From the NCBI RefSeq assembly GCF_004361695.1, contig NZ_SNVW01000001.1:1-64000 (forward strand): a stretch of 64,000 nucleotides of DNA, read 5' to 3'. This document shows, piece by piece, positions 23,568 to 32,897 of this stretch. The notes under the pieces were generated by a model, which saw only the letters and a program-made list of their open reading frames with translations, ran no database searches and was not told where the DNA came from. Both the position numbers and the translations under genes were made by a program. Each line of letters opens with the position of its first letter. Within the stretch, counting starts at the first letter, position 1. Source of the stretch: Curtobacterium flaccumfaciens. GTDB lineage: Bacteria; Actinomycetota; Actinomycetes; Actinomycetales; Microbacteriaceae.

Positions 23568-26500
23568 TCACTGGAAGTCCCGCGAGCGCGTCCGCACCGA
23601 CAGCGACAGGTGCTCGATCCGGTCCGCCACCAGGTTCACGACGCCGTCCGGTGAGCGTTCGAGGATGCCGCGCACGATGATCGCCGGCGCCTCGCGCGCG
23701 ACCCGTCGGTAGCGCCCCCACACCCCGACGCTGCAGATCACGTTCACGAGCCCGGTCTCGTCCTCGACGTTCATGAACGTGATGCCCGACGCCGTCGCCG
23801 GACGCTGCCGGTGCGTCACGATCCCGCCGACCTCGACCCGCCGCCCGGACTCGGCGGTGGCGGTGTCCTGCACGCTGAGCACCCCGCGGGCGACGAGTCC
23901 GTCGCGGACGTGCCGGACCGGGTGGTCGTCGGTCGTCATCCCCGTCGACCACATGTCCGCGATGAGGACGTCCCCGCTGGTCATCTGCCCGAACAGCGGC
24001 GGCTGCACGGTGACCTGGGTGTCCGGCAGCTGGTCGGGACGCTCCGCGGCGGCCTGGGCGGCGGACCACATGCCACCGCGGCGGTCCACGCCGAGGGCGG
24101 CGAACGCGTCGGCGGCGGCGAGCGCTTCGAGCTGCGCCGTGGTGAGGCCGACCCGGCGGGCCAGGTCGGACATGTCCGTGAACGGGCCGTGGGCGTCGCG
24201 TTCGGCGACGATCTTCTCGGCGCTCTTCCGTCCGAGCGACGCCACCTCGGCGAGGCCGAGCCGGACCGCGAACGCGCCGTCGCGACGGTGCCGGGCGGTG
24301 TCGTCGGGCACGGCCTTGTCGAACGGCAGCACCGGGGCTTGCTCGGTGTCCAGGCAGGTGTCGTCCCCCGTCGTCGCGCGCTCCCCCTCGGGCAGCGGCT
24401 CCAGCGTGGCGTCGACGCCCGAGCGCAGGATGTCCGGTCGCAGCACCTGCACCCCGTGCCGCCGGGCGTCCGCCACGAGCGTCTGCGGTGAGTAGAACCC
24501 CATCGGCTGCGCCCGGAGCAACGCCGCCAGGAACGCCCCCGGGTAGTGCAACCGCATCCACGCGCTCGCGTAGACGATGAGGGCGAAGCTGATCGAGTGG
24601 CTCTCCGCGAAGCCGAAGTTCGCGAACGCCTGGATCTTCGCGTAGATGGCGTCGGCGTCCTCGCCGTGGATGTCGTTCGCCGCCATCCCCGCGTAGAGCT
24701 TCTCGCGGAGCCGGTCGATCTTCTCGTGCCCGCGCTTCGACCCCATCGCCCGCCGGAGCAGGTCGGCGTCGTCCCCCGAGCACCCGCCGACCGCGATCGC
24801 CATCTGCATGAGCTGTTCCTGGAACAACGGCACGCCGAGGGTCCGCTCGAGCACCGGTTCGAGCGAGGGGTGGATGTAGGTGATGGGTTCCTCGCCGGTG
24901 CGGCGTCGGATGTACGGGTGCACCGCGCCGCCCTGGATCGGCCCCGGGCGCACCAGGGCGACCTCGATCACGAGGTCGTAGAACCGTCGCGGCAGCAGCC
25001 GGGGCAGCGTGCCCATCTGCGCCCGGGACTCCACCTGGAAGACGCCGATGGTGTCCGCGCGGCACAGCTGGTCGTAGACGCCCTGTTCCTCCTTCGGGAT
25101 CGAGTGCATGTCCCAGCGCTCCCCGCAGTGCTCGTCGGCGAGGTCGAAGGAGTACTGCAGCGCGGCGAGCATGCCGAGCCCGAGCATGTCGAACTTCACG
25201 AGCCCCATGTAGGCGCAGTCGTCCTTGTCCCACTGCAGCACCGTCCGGCCGTCCATCCGGGCGTGCTCGATCGGCACGACCTCGCCGACGGGCCGGTCGG
25301 TGAGCACCATGCCGCCGGAGTGGATGCCGAGGTGCCGTGGGAACCCGAGGACCTGCTGCGCCATGTCGACCACGGCGTCGGGGATGTCGTGGTCCTGGCT
25401 CTCGGTCACCGACCCCCACCGCTCGACCTGCTTCGACCAGGCGTCCTGCTGGCCGGGGCTGTGCCCGAGCGCCTTCGCCATGTCCCGCACGGCACCCTTC
25501 GGCCGGTAGGTGATGACGTTCGCGACCTGGGCGGCGTTGAACCGGCCGTACTTCTCGTAGACGTACTGGATGACCTCTTCACGTCGGTCGGAGTCGAAGT
25601 CGACGTCGATGTCGGGCTCCTCGTCGCGCATCGCCGACAGGAACCGTTCGAACGGCAGCCCGTACCGGATGGAGTCCACCGCGGTGATCTCGAGCAGGTA
25701 GCAGACCGCCGAGTTCGCCGCCGACCCGCGGCCCTGGCAGAGGATCCCCCGGTCGCGGGCGTACTGCACCATGTCCCGCACGATGAGGAAGTAGCCGGGG
25801 AAGTCCTTGTCCTCGATCACCGAGAGCTCGCGCTCGATGCGCTCCCGCTTCTGCGGGTCCACACCGTCGGCGCTGCCCGGGTAGAACCGGCGGGCACCAC
25901 GCCAGGTGAGCTCCCGCAACCAGGACATCGTGGTGTGACCGTCGGGGACGTCGATGTCCGGCAGCCCGGGCTTGACGGTCTTCAGCCGGAAGCCCAGCTC
26001 GTCGGCCAGGGTCACGCTGTGCTCGACGGCCCCGGGCCAGCGCGCGAACCGCCGGGCCATCTCGACGCCGGACCGGAGGTGCGCGGTGGGCGCGGCCGGC
26101 AACCACCCGTCGATCTCGTCGAGGCTCCGCCGGGCCCGGACCGCCGCGAGGGCCGTCGCCACCGGGAACCGGTCCGGGGTGGCGTAGTGCACGTTGCCGG
26201 TGGCCACGGTCGGCAGCGCGTGCTTCGCGGCGAGGGCGGCGAGGGCGTCGTTCCGGGTGGTGTCCATCGGGTCGCCCTGGTCCATGAGCTCGACCACGAC
26301 ACCGGCGGTGCCGAACCGGTCGAGCAGGGCACGGAGGGCGTCCTCGGCCGCCGACTCGCCACCGCGCTCGAGGGCCTGCCGGACGGCGCCCTTCCGGCAT
26401 CCGGTGAGGACCCGCCAGTGCCCGTCCGACCGCGCCGCGAGGTCGTCGAGGTCGTACCGCGGCCGCCCCTTCTCGGCGCCGGCGGCCAGGTGCGCGCTGG

Positions 26501-26990
26501 TGACGGCGCCGGCGAGCCGGTGGTAGCCCTCCTGCCCGTCGGCGAGCAGTAGCAGGTGCGTGCCCTCCGGGTCGGGGACGCCGTTCTGCGGCTCGGTGAG
26601 CCCGAGGGACAGCTCGGTGCCGTACACGGTCGCCACGGTCGGGTACGCCTCGGCGACCTCGGCCATCCGCGCGGCGCCGTAGAACCCGTCGTGGTCGGTG
26701 AGCGCGAGGCCGTGCAGGTGCAGTCGTGCGGCTTCCTCGAAGAGGTGCTCCGGCCCGCTCGCGCCGTCGAGGAAGCTGAAGGTCGAGTGCGCGTGCAGCT
26801 CGGCGTACGGCACCACCGGGACGTTGCCGTCGTCGGGGACGGGCGGGGTCGCGGGAGCGTAGGGCTCGCGCTTGCGGGACCATGCGGGGCTGTCGCCGCC
26901 GTCGCCGTCGTGCGTGCTGCCCGGGCTCCGCTTGTCGGACAGGGCACGCTCGAACTGCGACCACGGGATCGGTGGGTTGCTGTAGCCCAT
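23568..26990 (-). CDS. dnaE2: error-prone DNA polymerase III alpha, DnaE2
   Basis: The 1140-residue C-family polymerase copies damaged DNA during SOS-induced mutagenesis. It shows an N-terminal PHP domain (ELHAHSTFSFLDG near residue 64), palm aspartates in PDIDVDFD near 457 and KFDMLGL near 600, and a C-terminal OB-fold region (GGIVTHRQRPATASGITFMNVEDETG). Its place directly behind imuA-imuB marks it as DnaE2 and not the replicative DnaE1. The ATG at 26990 has GGAGG nine bases upstream and follows imuB by 25 bases in one operon. Control is by the two SOS boxes before imuA. It is convergent with the histidine kinase. Confidence 0.95.
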   Translation of the reverse strand: MGYSNPPIPWSQFERALSDKRSPGSTHDGDGGDSPAWSRKREPYAPATPPVPDDGNVPVVPYAELHAHSTFSFLDGASGPEHLFEEAARLHLHGLALTDHDGFYGAARMAEVAEAYPTVATVYGTELSLGLTEPQNGVPDPEGTHLLLLADGQEGYHRLAGAVTSAHLAAGAEKGRPRYDLDDLAARSDGHWRVLTGCRKGAVRQALERGGESAAEDALRALLDRFGTAGVVVELMDQGDPMDTTRNDALAALAAKHALPTVATGNVHYATPDRFPVATALAAVRARRSLDEIDGWLPAAPTAHLRSGVEMARRFARWPGAVEHSVTLADELGFRLKTVKPGLPDIDVPDGHTTMSWLRELTWRGARRFYPGSADGVDPQKRERIERELSVIEDKDFPGYFLIVRDMVQYARDRGILCQGRGSAANSAVCYLLEITAVDSIRYGLPFERFLSAMRDEEPDIDVDFDSDRREEVIQYVYEKYGRFNAAQVANVITYRPKGAVRDMAKALGHSPGQQDAWSKQVERWGSVTESQDHDIPDAVVDMAQQVLGFPRHLGIHSGGMVLTDRPVGEVVPIEHARMDGRTVLQWDKDDCAYMGLVKFDMLGLGMLAALQYSFDLADEHCGERWDMHSIPKEEQGVYDQLCRADTIGVFQVESRAQMGTLPRLLPRRFYDLVIEVALVRPGPIQGGAVHPYIRRRTGEEPITYIHPSLEPVLERTLGVPLFQEQLMQMAIAVGGCSGDDADLLRRAMGSKRGHEKIDRLREKLYAGMAANDIHGEDADAIYAKIQAFANFGFAESHSISFALIVYASAWMRLHYPGAFLAALLRAQPMGFYSPQTLVADARRHGVQVLRPDILRSGVDATLEPLPEGERATTGDDTCLDTEQAPVLPFDKAVPDDTARHRRDGAFAVRLGLAEVASLGRKSAEKIVAERDAHGPFTDMSDLARRVGLTTAQLEALAAADAFAALGVDRRGGMWSAAQAAAERPDQLPDTQVTVQPPLFGQMTSGDVLIADMWSTGMTTDDHPVRHVRDGLVARGVLSVQDTATAESGRRVEVGGIVTHRQRPATASGITFMNVEDETGLVNVICSVGVWGRYRRVAREAPAIIVRGILERSPDGVVNLVADRIEHLSLSVRTRSRDFQ

Positions 26991-27015
26991 CAGCGGTGTC
27001 CTCCGGTCCGGCCGT

Positions 27016-28716
27016 TCACGTCGCCACCGCTTCGGCCCACCAACGGTGGTCGGCGAGCACCAGGTACCACGCACGCCCCTCGGCATCGACGAGCTGCAGC
27101 CGGTGGAGCCGTCGGCCACCGGCTTCCCACCAGCGCACGACGAGCGGCCACGGCCCGGCCCACGCCGTCACGGACCCGAACCGGCCGCCGCGTTCCCCCT
27201 CGGCGCGGAAGCGTTCGGGCACGCCGGTGAGCGCACCGCGGTCGTCGACGTCGAGGGTGCCGCCGTCGGCGGTGACGACGTCCACCGGGCGCGGACGGTC
27301 GAGCACGGTCGCCGGGGGCGGTCCGGGCAGCTTGCCGGGCCACGGGCGGTCGCGGACGGTCGCCAGGGCACGTTCGCCGCCGACCGGGGCGTCACCCCAC
27401 GGCACGAGCACGACCCGTTCGGCCAGGGTGCGTCCGCCGCCGATCCGCGGCGTGACGACCCCGTCGTGCCCGACGAGACCCTGCACGCGGGCGAGCGCGT
27501 GGTGCACCCGCTCGTCGGGTCCGGTCCCCCAGAGCCCGCGTTCGTGGTTCGCCATGTCGTCCACCGCGACGGGTTCGAGCACCACCGAGACGACGGGTGC
27601 CTCGAGTCCGGTCGGATCGACCCCGCCGGCGAGCTGCCAGCGCACCCGGTCGACCACGTCGGCGGCGTCGAACCACCGCGGGTGCACCCACGTGCGCTCG
27701 AGCAGGATGTCCCGCTCGTCGACGATGCCCACCCGGATCGTGGTGGCGACGAGCCCCGCCGTCCGGAGCCGTTCGGCGAAGTCGTCGGCGGAGCGCCGGA
27801 ACGCGAACGCGATCTGGTCGGCACGGTCGAGCGGCGGTTCGAACGCTGCCTCGACCCGGAGTTCGGGTGGGACGCTCCGCGCAGCGACCTCGCGCGGGTC
27901 GCGGCCGCCGGCGAGCCGGTGCAGGAACGCCCCGGCGGGCCCGAACCGGTCGCGCACCTGTTCGTCGCCGAGCGCGGCGAACTCCCCCAGGGTCGCGATG
28001 CCGAGCCGACCGAGCAGCATCGCGAGGTCGGCGTCCCCGAGCACCCCGAGCGGCAACCCGGACAGGAACGGTGCCGATCCGCCGACGGGCACGATCCGGA
28101 CGCGTTCCCCCGGACGCACCGGTCGGGCACGTGCGGCCTGCTCGGCGGCGAACGGGGTGTCGGCGACCCCGGCCCGCACCCCCGGGGCGCCGTGGTCGGC
28201 GGCGATGCCCGCCAGGGTGGCCGCCGCGGCGCGTTCCCCGCCGTAGTAGCGGGCCGGACCGCGGGAACGCAGCGCGATGGTGCCGGGGCGGAGGACCTCG
28301 ACGCCGGGGACCGCTGCCTCGACCGCACGGATGACGGGTTCGAACGCCCGGTGGTCGAGCGCGTCGTCGTAGGGCTGCACGACGAGTTCGGGGCAGCGCG
28401 CCTGGGCCTCGCGCACACGGATGCCCCGCACGACGCCGTACTGTCGCGCACTGGCGGAGCTGGCGTACACCTGCCCCTTCGCGACGAGGGCGAACGGGTT
28501 CTCGGGGGGCGCTCCGGCAGCACGGGCGGCGGCGATCACCGGCCAGTCCGGGCACCACAGCACGATCGTCCGGGTCGGCGGGGGTTCGGGCAGCGCACCC
28601 CCGCGAGCGAGCGCGTCGGCACGGATCGACCGCGCATCGGGTGCCCCGGACCCGACGAGTGCTCCGGTGACCCGCGACCCGGCGGTCCGCGTCCGCCCAC
28701 CACCGCGGGGGCTCAC
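27016..28716 (-). CDS. imuB: ImuB, inactive Y-family polymerase-like adaptor
   Basis: The 566-residue protein has a Y-family polymerase fold but lacks the second catalytic acidic pair: the equivalent region reads TIALRSRGPARYYGGE. Only the first aspartate (D57, LWCPDWPV) remains. In mycobacteria ImuB links DnaE2 and ImuA' to the beta clamp through a QLPLWG motif. Here the matching place near residue 390 reads HERGLWG, so the clamp-binding Gln is missing. The C-terminal domain (RPWPGKLPGPPPATV onward, WWEAGGRRLHRLQL) is typical of ImuB. GTG 28716 overlaps the imuA stop as GTGA. Confidence 0.93.
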   Translation of the reverse strand: MSPRGGGRTRTAGSRVTGALVGSGAPDARSIRADALARGGALPEPPPTRTIVLWCPDWPVIAAARAAGAPPENPFALVAKGQVYASSASARQYGVVRGIRVREAQARCPELVVQPYDDALDHRAFEPVIRAVEAAVPGVEVLRPGTIALRSRGPARYYGGERAAAATLAGIAADHGAPGVRAGVADTPFAAEQAARARPVRPGERVRIVPVGGSAPFLSGLPLGVLGDADLAMLLGRLGIATLGEFAALGDEQVRDRFGPAGAFLHRLAGGRDPREVAARSVPPELRVEAAFEPPLDRADQIAFAFRRSADDFAERLRTAGLVATTIRVGIVDERDILLERTWVHPRWFDAADVVDRVRWQLAGGVDPTGLEAPVVSVVLEPVAVDDMANHERGLWGTGPDERVHHALARVQGLVGHDGVVTPRIGGGRTLAERVVLVPWGDAPVGGERALATVRDRPWPGKLPGPPPATVLDRPRPVDVVTADGGTLDVDDRGALTGVPERFRAEGERGGRFGSVTAWAGPWPLVVRWWEAGGRRLHRLQLVDAEGRAWYLVLADHRWWAEAVAT

Positions 28717-29516
28717 GACGCCACCGCCACGGGACGCAGCACCGACGTCGAGCCGCCACCGGCAGCCACACCCGCCGGCACGGCGGCACGCACGGTGCCG
28801 TCCGCTGCGGGCAGCAGCAGGTCGGCGTCCACCGGACGCCCGGCCCCGGCCCGGCCGCTCGCCGACACCGTGACCCGCCGCTCCGTCAGGAAGCCGTGGC
28901 CGTCCCCGATGCCGCTCCACTCCGACCGCGTCACCCGCAGTGTCACGTCGGCCCCGGGCCAGGAGCCGAGCGCGACGAGCGCCCCACCACGCTGGCGCAG
29001 CCGTGCCGACAGCCGGGAGACGTCCCCGGGCACCACCCGGCCGAGCGGACGGGTGAGGACGATCTGCGCCACGTCCGCCAGCGCCGCGGTCACCGTGAGC
29101 CACTGGTCGCCCGGGTCGGGGACGAGCACGAGCCGTTCGAGGTCGATGCCGGCAGCTGCGGCCGCTTCGACGCCGAAGGACGGCACCCCCACGACGGCGC
29201 ACCAGGCCCCGGCCACGGAGGCGGCCTGCAGCATGGTGATCGCCAGGAGCACCGATTCCTGCACCGCGTAGGAGCCGCCCACACGGATGGCCCCGCCCGG
29301 CAGCAGCGGCGCGAGCGCCTCGGCGGTGGGGAGTCCCTCGGTGTCGACGCGCGTGGACTCCATCTCGGCCACCCGCGACCGCAGCGACGTGATGCGCTCG
29401 AGCGCCACCCGGGCATCGCCCAGGTGGTCCACGCGGCGCACCGGCCGGGCAGCCCCGGAGCGTCCGGTCGACTCCGGTGGAGCCCCGGACGACTGGAGTG
29501 CCGTCGCCGTTTGCAT
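28713..29516 (-). CDS. imuA: ImuA (ImuA'), RecA-fold mutasome protein
   Basis: The 267-residue protein resembles a RecA/SulA-like fold without an intact Walker A: the loop reads GGAIRVGGSYAVQESVLL. In the mycobacterial mutasome ImuA' binds ImuB and is needed for damage-induced mutagenesis. It is the first gene of the imuA-imuB-dnaE2 operon. ATG 29516 is chosen because a perfect SOS box ends 11 bases upstream; the open frame continues through that box to 29588, but a start inside the operator is unlikely. Strong LexA control follows from the two boxes at 29527 and 29581. Confidence 0.88.
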   Translation of the reverse strand: MQTATALQSSGAPPESTGRSGAARPVRRVDHLGDARVALERITSLRSRVAEMESTRVDTEGLPTAEALAPLLPGGAIRVGGSYAVQESVLLAITMLQAASVAGAWCAVVGVPSFGVEAAAAAGIDLERLVLVPDPGDQWLTVTAALADVAQIVLTRPLGRVVPGDVSRLSARLRQRGGALVALGSWPGADVTLRVTRSEWSGIGDGHGFLTERRVTVSASGRAGAGRPVDADLLLPAADGTVRAAVPAGVAAGGGSTSVLRPVAVAS

Positions 29517-29526
29517 GCCCTCATAT

Positions 29527-29542
29527 TCGAACATGTGTTCGA
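29527..29542 (-). promoter_or_regulatory. LexA SOS box 1
   Basis: TCGAACATGTGTTCGA is a perfect palindrome matching the actinobacterial/Gram-positive LexA consensus (GAAC-N4-GTTC with TC/GA flanks). It lies 10 bases upstream of the imuA start codon, where LexA would block transcription of the mutasome operon. Confidence 0.93.
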
Positions 29543-29580
29543 TGATGTCAACGAGGACCGACATCCTGTGGACAACGGAG

Positions 29581-29596
29581 TCGAACACGCGTTCGA
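29581..29596 (-). promoter_or_regulatory. LexA SOS box 2
   Basis: TCGAACACGCGTTCGA is a second perfect SOS palindrome, 54 bases from the first and 24 bases beyond the pabB stop codon. With box 1 it makes a double operator for the imuA-imuB-dnaE2 operon. Paired sites at this distance (about five helical turns) could allow tight repression. Confidence 0.93.
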
Positions 29597-29619
29597 CACG
29601 CCGGTACCGGGAAAACGCG

Positions 29620-31104
29620 CTACCAGCGCGCGACGACCCCCACCCCGCCGAGCACCGACCGGGTCTTCGTCTCGACCTCGTCCGCCTCGTCCGCCGCCAC
29701 CGACGACCACGTCACCGCACCGCCGGCACCGAACGACCGTGAGCGGACGGCTCCGGCGTCCTCGTCGACCACCGTCACCAGTGTGCGGATGGCCACCGAC
29801 AGATCGACCGCCCCGCTCGCCGAGAAGTACCCGATCACGCCCGAGTACACGCCCCGGGGCGCGCCTTCGAGCCGGTCCGCGATCGCCATCGCACTGCGCT
29901 TCGGCGCCCCCGTCATCGAGCCGGGCGGGAACGCCGCGCGCACGACGGCCGCCCGCGACACACCCGCCGGCAGCACCGCACCGATGGTCGAGACCATCTG
30001 GTGCACGCTCGCGTACGTCTCGACGTCGCAGAGCCGGTCGACGTGCACCGACCCCGGCACCGCCGTCCGGAGCAGGTCGTTCCGCAGCAGGTCGACGATC
30101 ATCACGTTCTCGGCGCGGTCCTTCACGCTCGCCACGAGCTCGTCCCGCACCGCCCGGTCCGCCGCCGCGTCCGGCAGTCGCCGCCGGGTCCCCTTGATCG
30201 GCTCCGCGGTCACCGCACCGGTGGCCTCGATCCGCAGGAACCGCTCCGGCGACCGGCTCGCGACCCGCAGCGGCCCCAGCCGCAGGTACGCGCCGAACGG
30301 GACGGGGTCCGCCCCGCGCAGGCGCAGGTACTCGACCAGGTGCGGGTCCGTGGCGGAGCCGACCCGCGCCTCCAGGCCCGCTGACGGAGCCAGCCCGAAG
30401 GCGGTGGTGAGGCAGACCTGGAACGCGTTGCCCTCGCGGATCTCCGCGCGGCACGCCTCGACGGCCGTCTCGTAGGCGGCACGCGTGACGCGTCCGGTCG
30501 CCGCCGTGTCGGCCTGGAGGCGCGGCTCGCCCTCCGCGACGTCGGCCCCCGTCGACGACGTGGTCACCGTCTCGGTCCACGCCCGGTTCGCGGCGCTGGC
30601 CGCCGGTTCCGCATCGGCGACCAGCGCCAACGCCCAGGCGGCGCCGTCGTCCGCGACCACCACGGCGCGGTCCGTGAAGCACAGGTCGGCATCCGCGTGC
30701 CCGACTGCTGTCCGGTCGGCGACAGCACCGGACTCACGACCGAGTTCGTAGCCGAGGAACCCGACCCAACCGAGTGCGAACCCGCACCCCGCGATCGGTT
30801 CCGGCAGCTCCGGGGTGGACCCGAGCAGGTCGGTGAGGACGTCGAAGGCCGGCCGGTCCTCGGACCGGGTCGGCCCGAACCACCGTCCGGACGCCGGGGT
30901 CGTCGCGACCCGGGCACGCCGGTCCTGGTGCCGGAGCCGTGCCGCGAACGGGCCGTCGGTCCACGCCAGGACGGACCAGCGCGCCCGCGCGCGTGCCGTC
31001 GGGGGCGACCCGTCCGGCAGGGTGGAGTCGAGCCACACGACGTCGGCGCCGGTGCGGGCCGCGAGCGACCCGAGGTCGGGCGTCGACGGCAGTCGCCGGG
31101 CCAC
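29620..31104 (-). CDS. pabB: aminodeoxychorismate synthase component I
   Basis: The 494-residue chorismate-binding enzyme aminates chorismate to 4-amino-4-deoxychorismate in p-aminobenzoate and folate synthesis. The diagnostic motif PIKGTRRR near residue 303 contains the lysine that distinguishes PabB from anthranilate synthase TrpE (PIAGT). Other motifs are DLLRNDLLR, SVHQMVSTIGA and FPPGSMTGAPKRSAM. GTG 31104 is preferred as start because the codons before it are less GC-biased; GTG 31170, overlapping the epimerase stop, would add 22 residues. No pabA glutaminase gene is in view. The SOS boxes after its stop belong to the next operon. Confidence 0.88.
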   Translation of the reverse strand: MARRLPSTPDLGSLAARTGADVVWLDSTLPDGSPPTARARARWSVLAWTDGPFAARLRHQDRRARVATTPASGRWFGPTRSEDRPAFDVLTDLLGSTPELPEPIAGCGFALGWVGFLGYELGRESGAVADRTAVGHADADLCFTDRAVVVADDGAAWALALVADAEPAASAANRAWTETVTTSSTGADVAEGEPRLQADTAATGRVTRAAYETAVEACRAEIREGNAFQVCLTTAFGLAPSAGLEARVGSATDPHLVEYLRLRGADPVPFGAYLRLGPLRVASRSPERFLRIEATGAVTAEPIKGTRRRLPDAAADRAVRDELVASVKDRAENVMIVDLLRNDLLRTAVPGSVHVDRLCDVETYASVHQMVSTIGAVLPAGVSRAAVVRAAFPPGSMTGAPKRSAMAIADRLEGAPRGVYSGVIGYFSASGAVDLSVAIRTLVTVVDEDAGAVRSRSFGAGGAVTWSSVAADEADEVETKTRSVLGGVGVVARW

Positions 31105-31148
31105 GATGCGGGGCGACGGCCGGGCCGACGACCCGGCACGGGCTGGGG

Positions 31149-32072
31149 TCAGACCGCTGCGATCGTCCACGAGGCCGCGTGGGAGGCGCCCGGCTCGAGC
31201 ACGACGAGTCCGGCCTCGGCGCCGGCGTTGAAGGCGTCCGGCGCGCAGGTCATCGGCTCGACCGCGAGGCCGGCGCGGTGGTACTCCGGGATGACGTGGT
31301 CCGCGGTGTGCACCTGCGCCCACGGGCACTCGGGCCCGAAGGACATCCGGACGCCGCGCCCGTCCGCCGCGGTGAGCACGATCGTGGCGACGCCCTCGGC
31401 GTCGCGGTCGAAGCCGGTGTACGCGTGGTCGATGAACCGGTCACCGATGCGCGTCGCGGTCCGCAGGTCGAACTCGTCGTGCACGGGCGCGAGTCCGGTC
31501 GGGATCAGCCGGTCCTCGGTGACCTCGAGCACCTCCGCGGCCGGGAGCGTGAGGGTCCAGTCGTCGACTCGTCCCTCGCCGCCCACCAAGTACGGGTGCG
31601 GGCCGGTCCCCCACGGTGCGGCGTCGTCACCGGTGTTCGTGCCGGTGATCGTGGTGTGCAGCCCCTCGGCGTCGACACGGTACTCCACGAGCACCTCGAC
31701 GCGGAACGGGTAGCCGAACTGCGCGGGCACCGTCGTCGCGAGGACCGCTCGGTCCGGCTCGTGCACGGCGATGCGGAAGTCGGTCCACGCGACCAGACCG
31801 TGCAGGGCGTGCTGGCGCTTCGGTTCGGTCAGCGCGAGCTCGTGCTCGACCCCGCCGAACGAGTACGTCCCGTCGACGACGCGGTTCGGCCACGGTGCGA
31901 GGACGGCCCCGCGGAAGGCCGGTCGGACCTCGTCGGCGTCGAACGGCACCACCAGGTCGCGTCCCTCGTGCCGGAGAGCCCGCAGCGTCGCCCCCACCGA
32001 GGCGATCTCGGCCGTGTAGCCGGCCGAGGTGATCGTCAGGGCGGAACCGGACAGGGGTGCGTCGCTGCTCAT
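31149..32072 (-). CDS. aldose 1-epimerase-like protein
   Basis: The 307-residue beta-sandwich protein belongs to the galactose mutarotase superfamily, which interconverts alpha and beta anomers of sugars. Family features are WPNRVVDGTYSFGG near residue 55, the histidines in QHALHGLV and GPHPYLVGG, and the acid residue in the C-terminal AVEPMTCAPDAFN block. It may act on hexoses or hexose phosphates (YeaD-like). The ATG at 32072 follows a minus-strand TACGCT by six bases, predicting a leaderless mRNA. It lies 44 bases before pabB and may be cotranscribed. Confidence 0.85.
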   Translation of the reverse strand: MSSDAPLSGSALTITSAGYTAEIASVGATLRALRHEGRDLVVPFDADEVRPAFRGAVLAPWPNRVVDGTYSFGGVEHELALTEPKRQHALHGLVAWTDFRIAVHEPDRAVLATTVPAQFGYPFRVEVLVEYRVDAEGLHTTITGTNTGDDAAPWGTGPHPYLVGGEGRVDDWTLTLPAAEVLEVTEDRLIPTGLAPVHDEFDLRTATRIGDRFIDHAYTGFDRDAEGVATIVLTAADGRGVRMSFGPECPWAQVHTADHVIPEYHRAGLAVEPMTCAPDAFNAGAEAGLVVLEPGASHAASWTIAAV

Positions 32073-32160
32073 GCGCTCAGCGTAGCGGGACGGCCGCGGG
32101 CGCGGGCGCCGGGGACGGGTGCCGGAGACGGGTGCCGGAACGGGCACCCGGGAACGACGA

Positions 32161-32192
32161 AACCCCCGCGGTTCCGAGGAACCACGGGGGTT
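32161..32192 (-). terminator. hairpin terminator after tRNA-Ala
   Basis: AACCCCCGCGGTTCC and GGAACCACGGGGGTT form a stem with one mismatch. On the minus strand it is followed by TTTCGTCG. It lies three bases after the CCA end of the tRNA gene and should end its transcript. Confidence 0.75.
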
Positions 32193-32194
32193 GT

Positions 32195-32270
32195 TGGTGG
32201 ATCTGAGGGGACTCGAACCCCTGACCCCCTGCATGCCATGCAGGTGCGCTACCAGCTGCGCCACAGACCC
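32195..32270 (-). tRNA. tRNA-Ala (anticodon GGC)
   Basis: The reverse strand folds as a cloverleaf. The acceptor GGGTCTG pairs with CAGATCC and contains the G3-U70 wobble pair that marks alanine tRNAs. The anticodon arm is CCTGC-ATGGCAT-GCAGG with anticodon GGC, and the T arm has GTTCGAGTC. The 3' CCA is encoded. The 76 bases run from 32270 down to 32195. A terminator follows directly. A minus-strand TATGGT near 32326 may be its -10 box. Confidence 0.97.
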
Positions 32271-32393
32271 ATTTGAATTGCTGTCCCATTTGACTGCTGT
32301 TCGTACCGACCGGTTCCCCGGAGGCACCATAGAAGCGTACACCATGCGATCGCCGGGTGACGAAATCGTCGCCGCCACCCGGGCGAGTCGCGA

Positions 32394-32768
32394 CTAGGCG
32401 GTGTGGTCCACCGGGAGCTCGAGCGGGATGGTCGGGCAGTCCGACCAGAGGCGCTCGAGCGAGTAGTACTGACGGTCTTCTTCGTGGAAGACGTGCACGA
32501 CGATGTCGCCGAAGTCGATGAGGACCCAGCGGCCCTCGCTCCGGCCTTCACGGCGGAGCGGCTTGGCCCCGGCGTCGAGGAGGCGCTCTTCGATCTCGTC
32601 CGCGATGGCGAGCACGTTGCGCTCGTTCCGGCCGGTCGCGAGCAGGAACACGTCGGTGAGCTGCAGCGGCCCGGTCACGTCGAGGGCGACGAGGTCTTCG
32701 GCCTGCTTGGCGTCAGCCGCCTGAGCGGCGATCTGCACGAGTTCCACTGCACGTGAGGAGGCGGTCAC
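32394..32768 (-). CDS. rsfS: ribosomal silencing factor RsfS
   Basis: The 124-residue protein binds ribosomal protein L14 and blocks subunit joining during starvation. The RsfS/Iojap signature is clear: AADAKQAEDLVALDV, TDVFLLATGRNERNVLAIADEIEE, then WVLIDFGDIVVHVFHEEDRQYYSLERLW. GTG 32768 is chosen because AAGGAA lies four bases upstream. It is the last gene of the long leftward housekeeping cluster that runs from rplU through nadD, the usual bacterial neighbourhood of rsfS. Confidence 0.95.
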   Translation of the reverse strand: MTASSRAVELVQIAAQAADAKQAEDLVALDVTGPLQLTDVFLLATGRNERNVLAIADEIEERLLDAGAKPLRREGRSEGRWVLIDFGDIVVHVFHEEDRQYYSLERLWSDCPTIPLELPVDHTA

Positions 32769-32897
32769 GGATTCCTTCCGGTCGTCGAACCGGCAGGGTG
32801 CCGGATCGCTTGATGGGTCCCGATCATAAGCCACCCCACCGACGGCGGCCAGGCCGCGGGCGACGGGCGTCCGATGTGCGGGGGTCGATGGCGGGGT

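Noticed and set aside
29517-29588. Longer ImuA starting at ATG 29588
   Set aside because: It would place translation across the first SOS box and leave no room for a promoter; the ATG at 29516 fits better.
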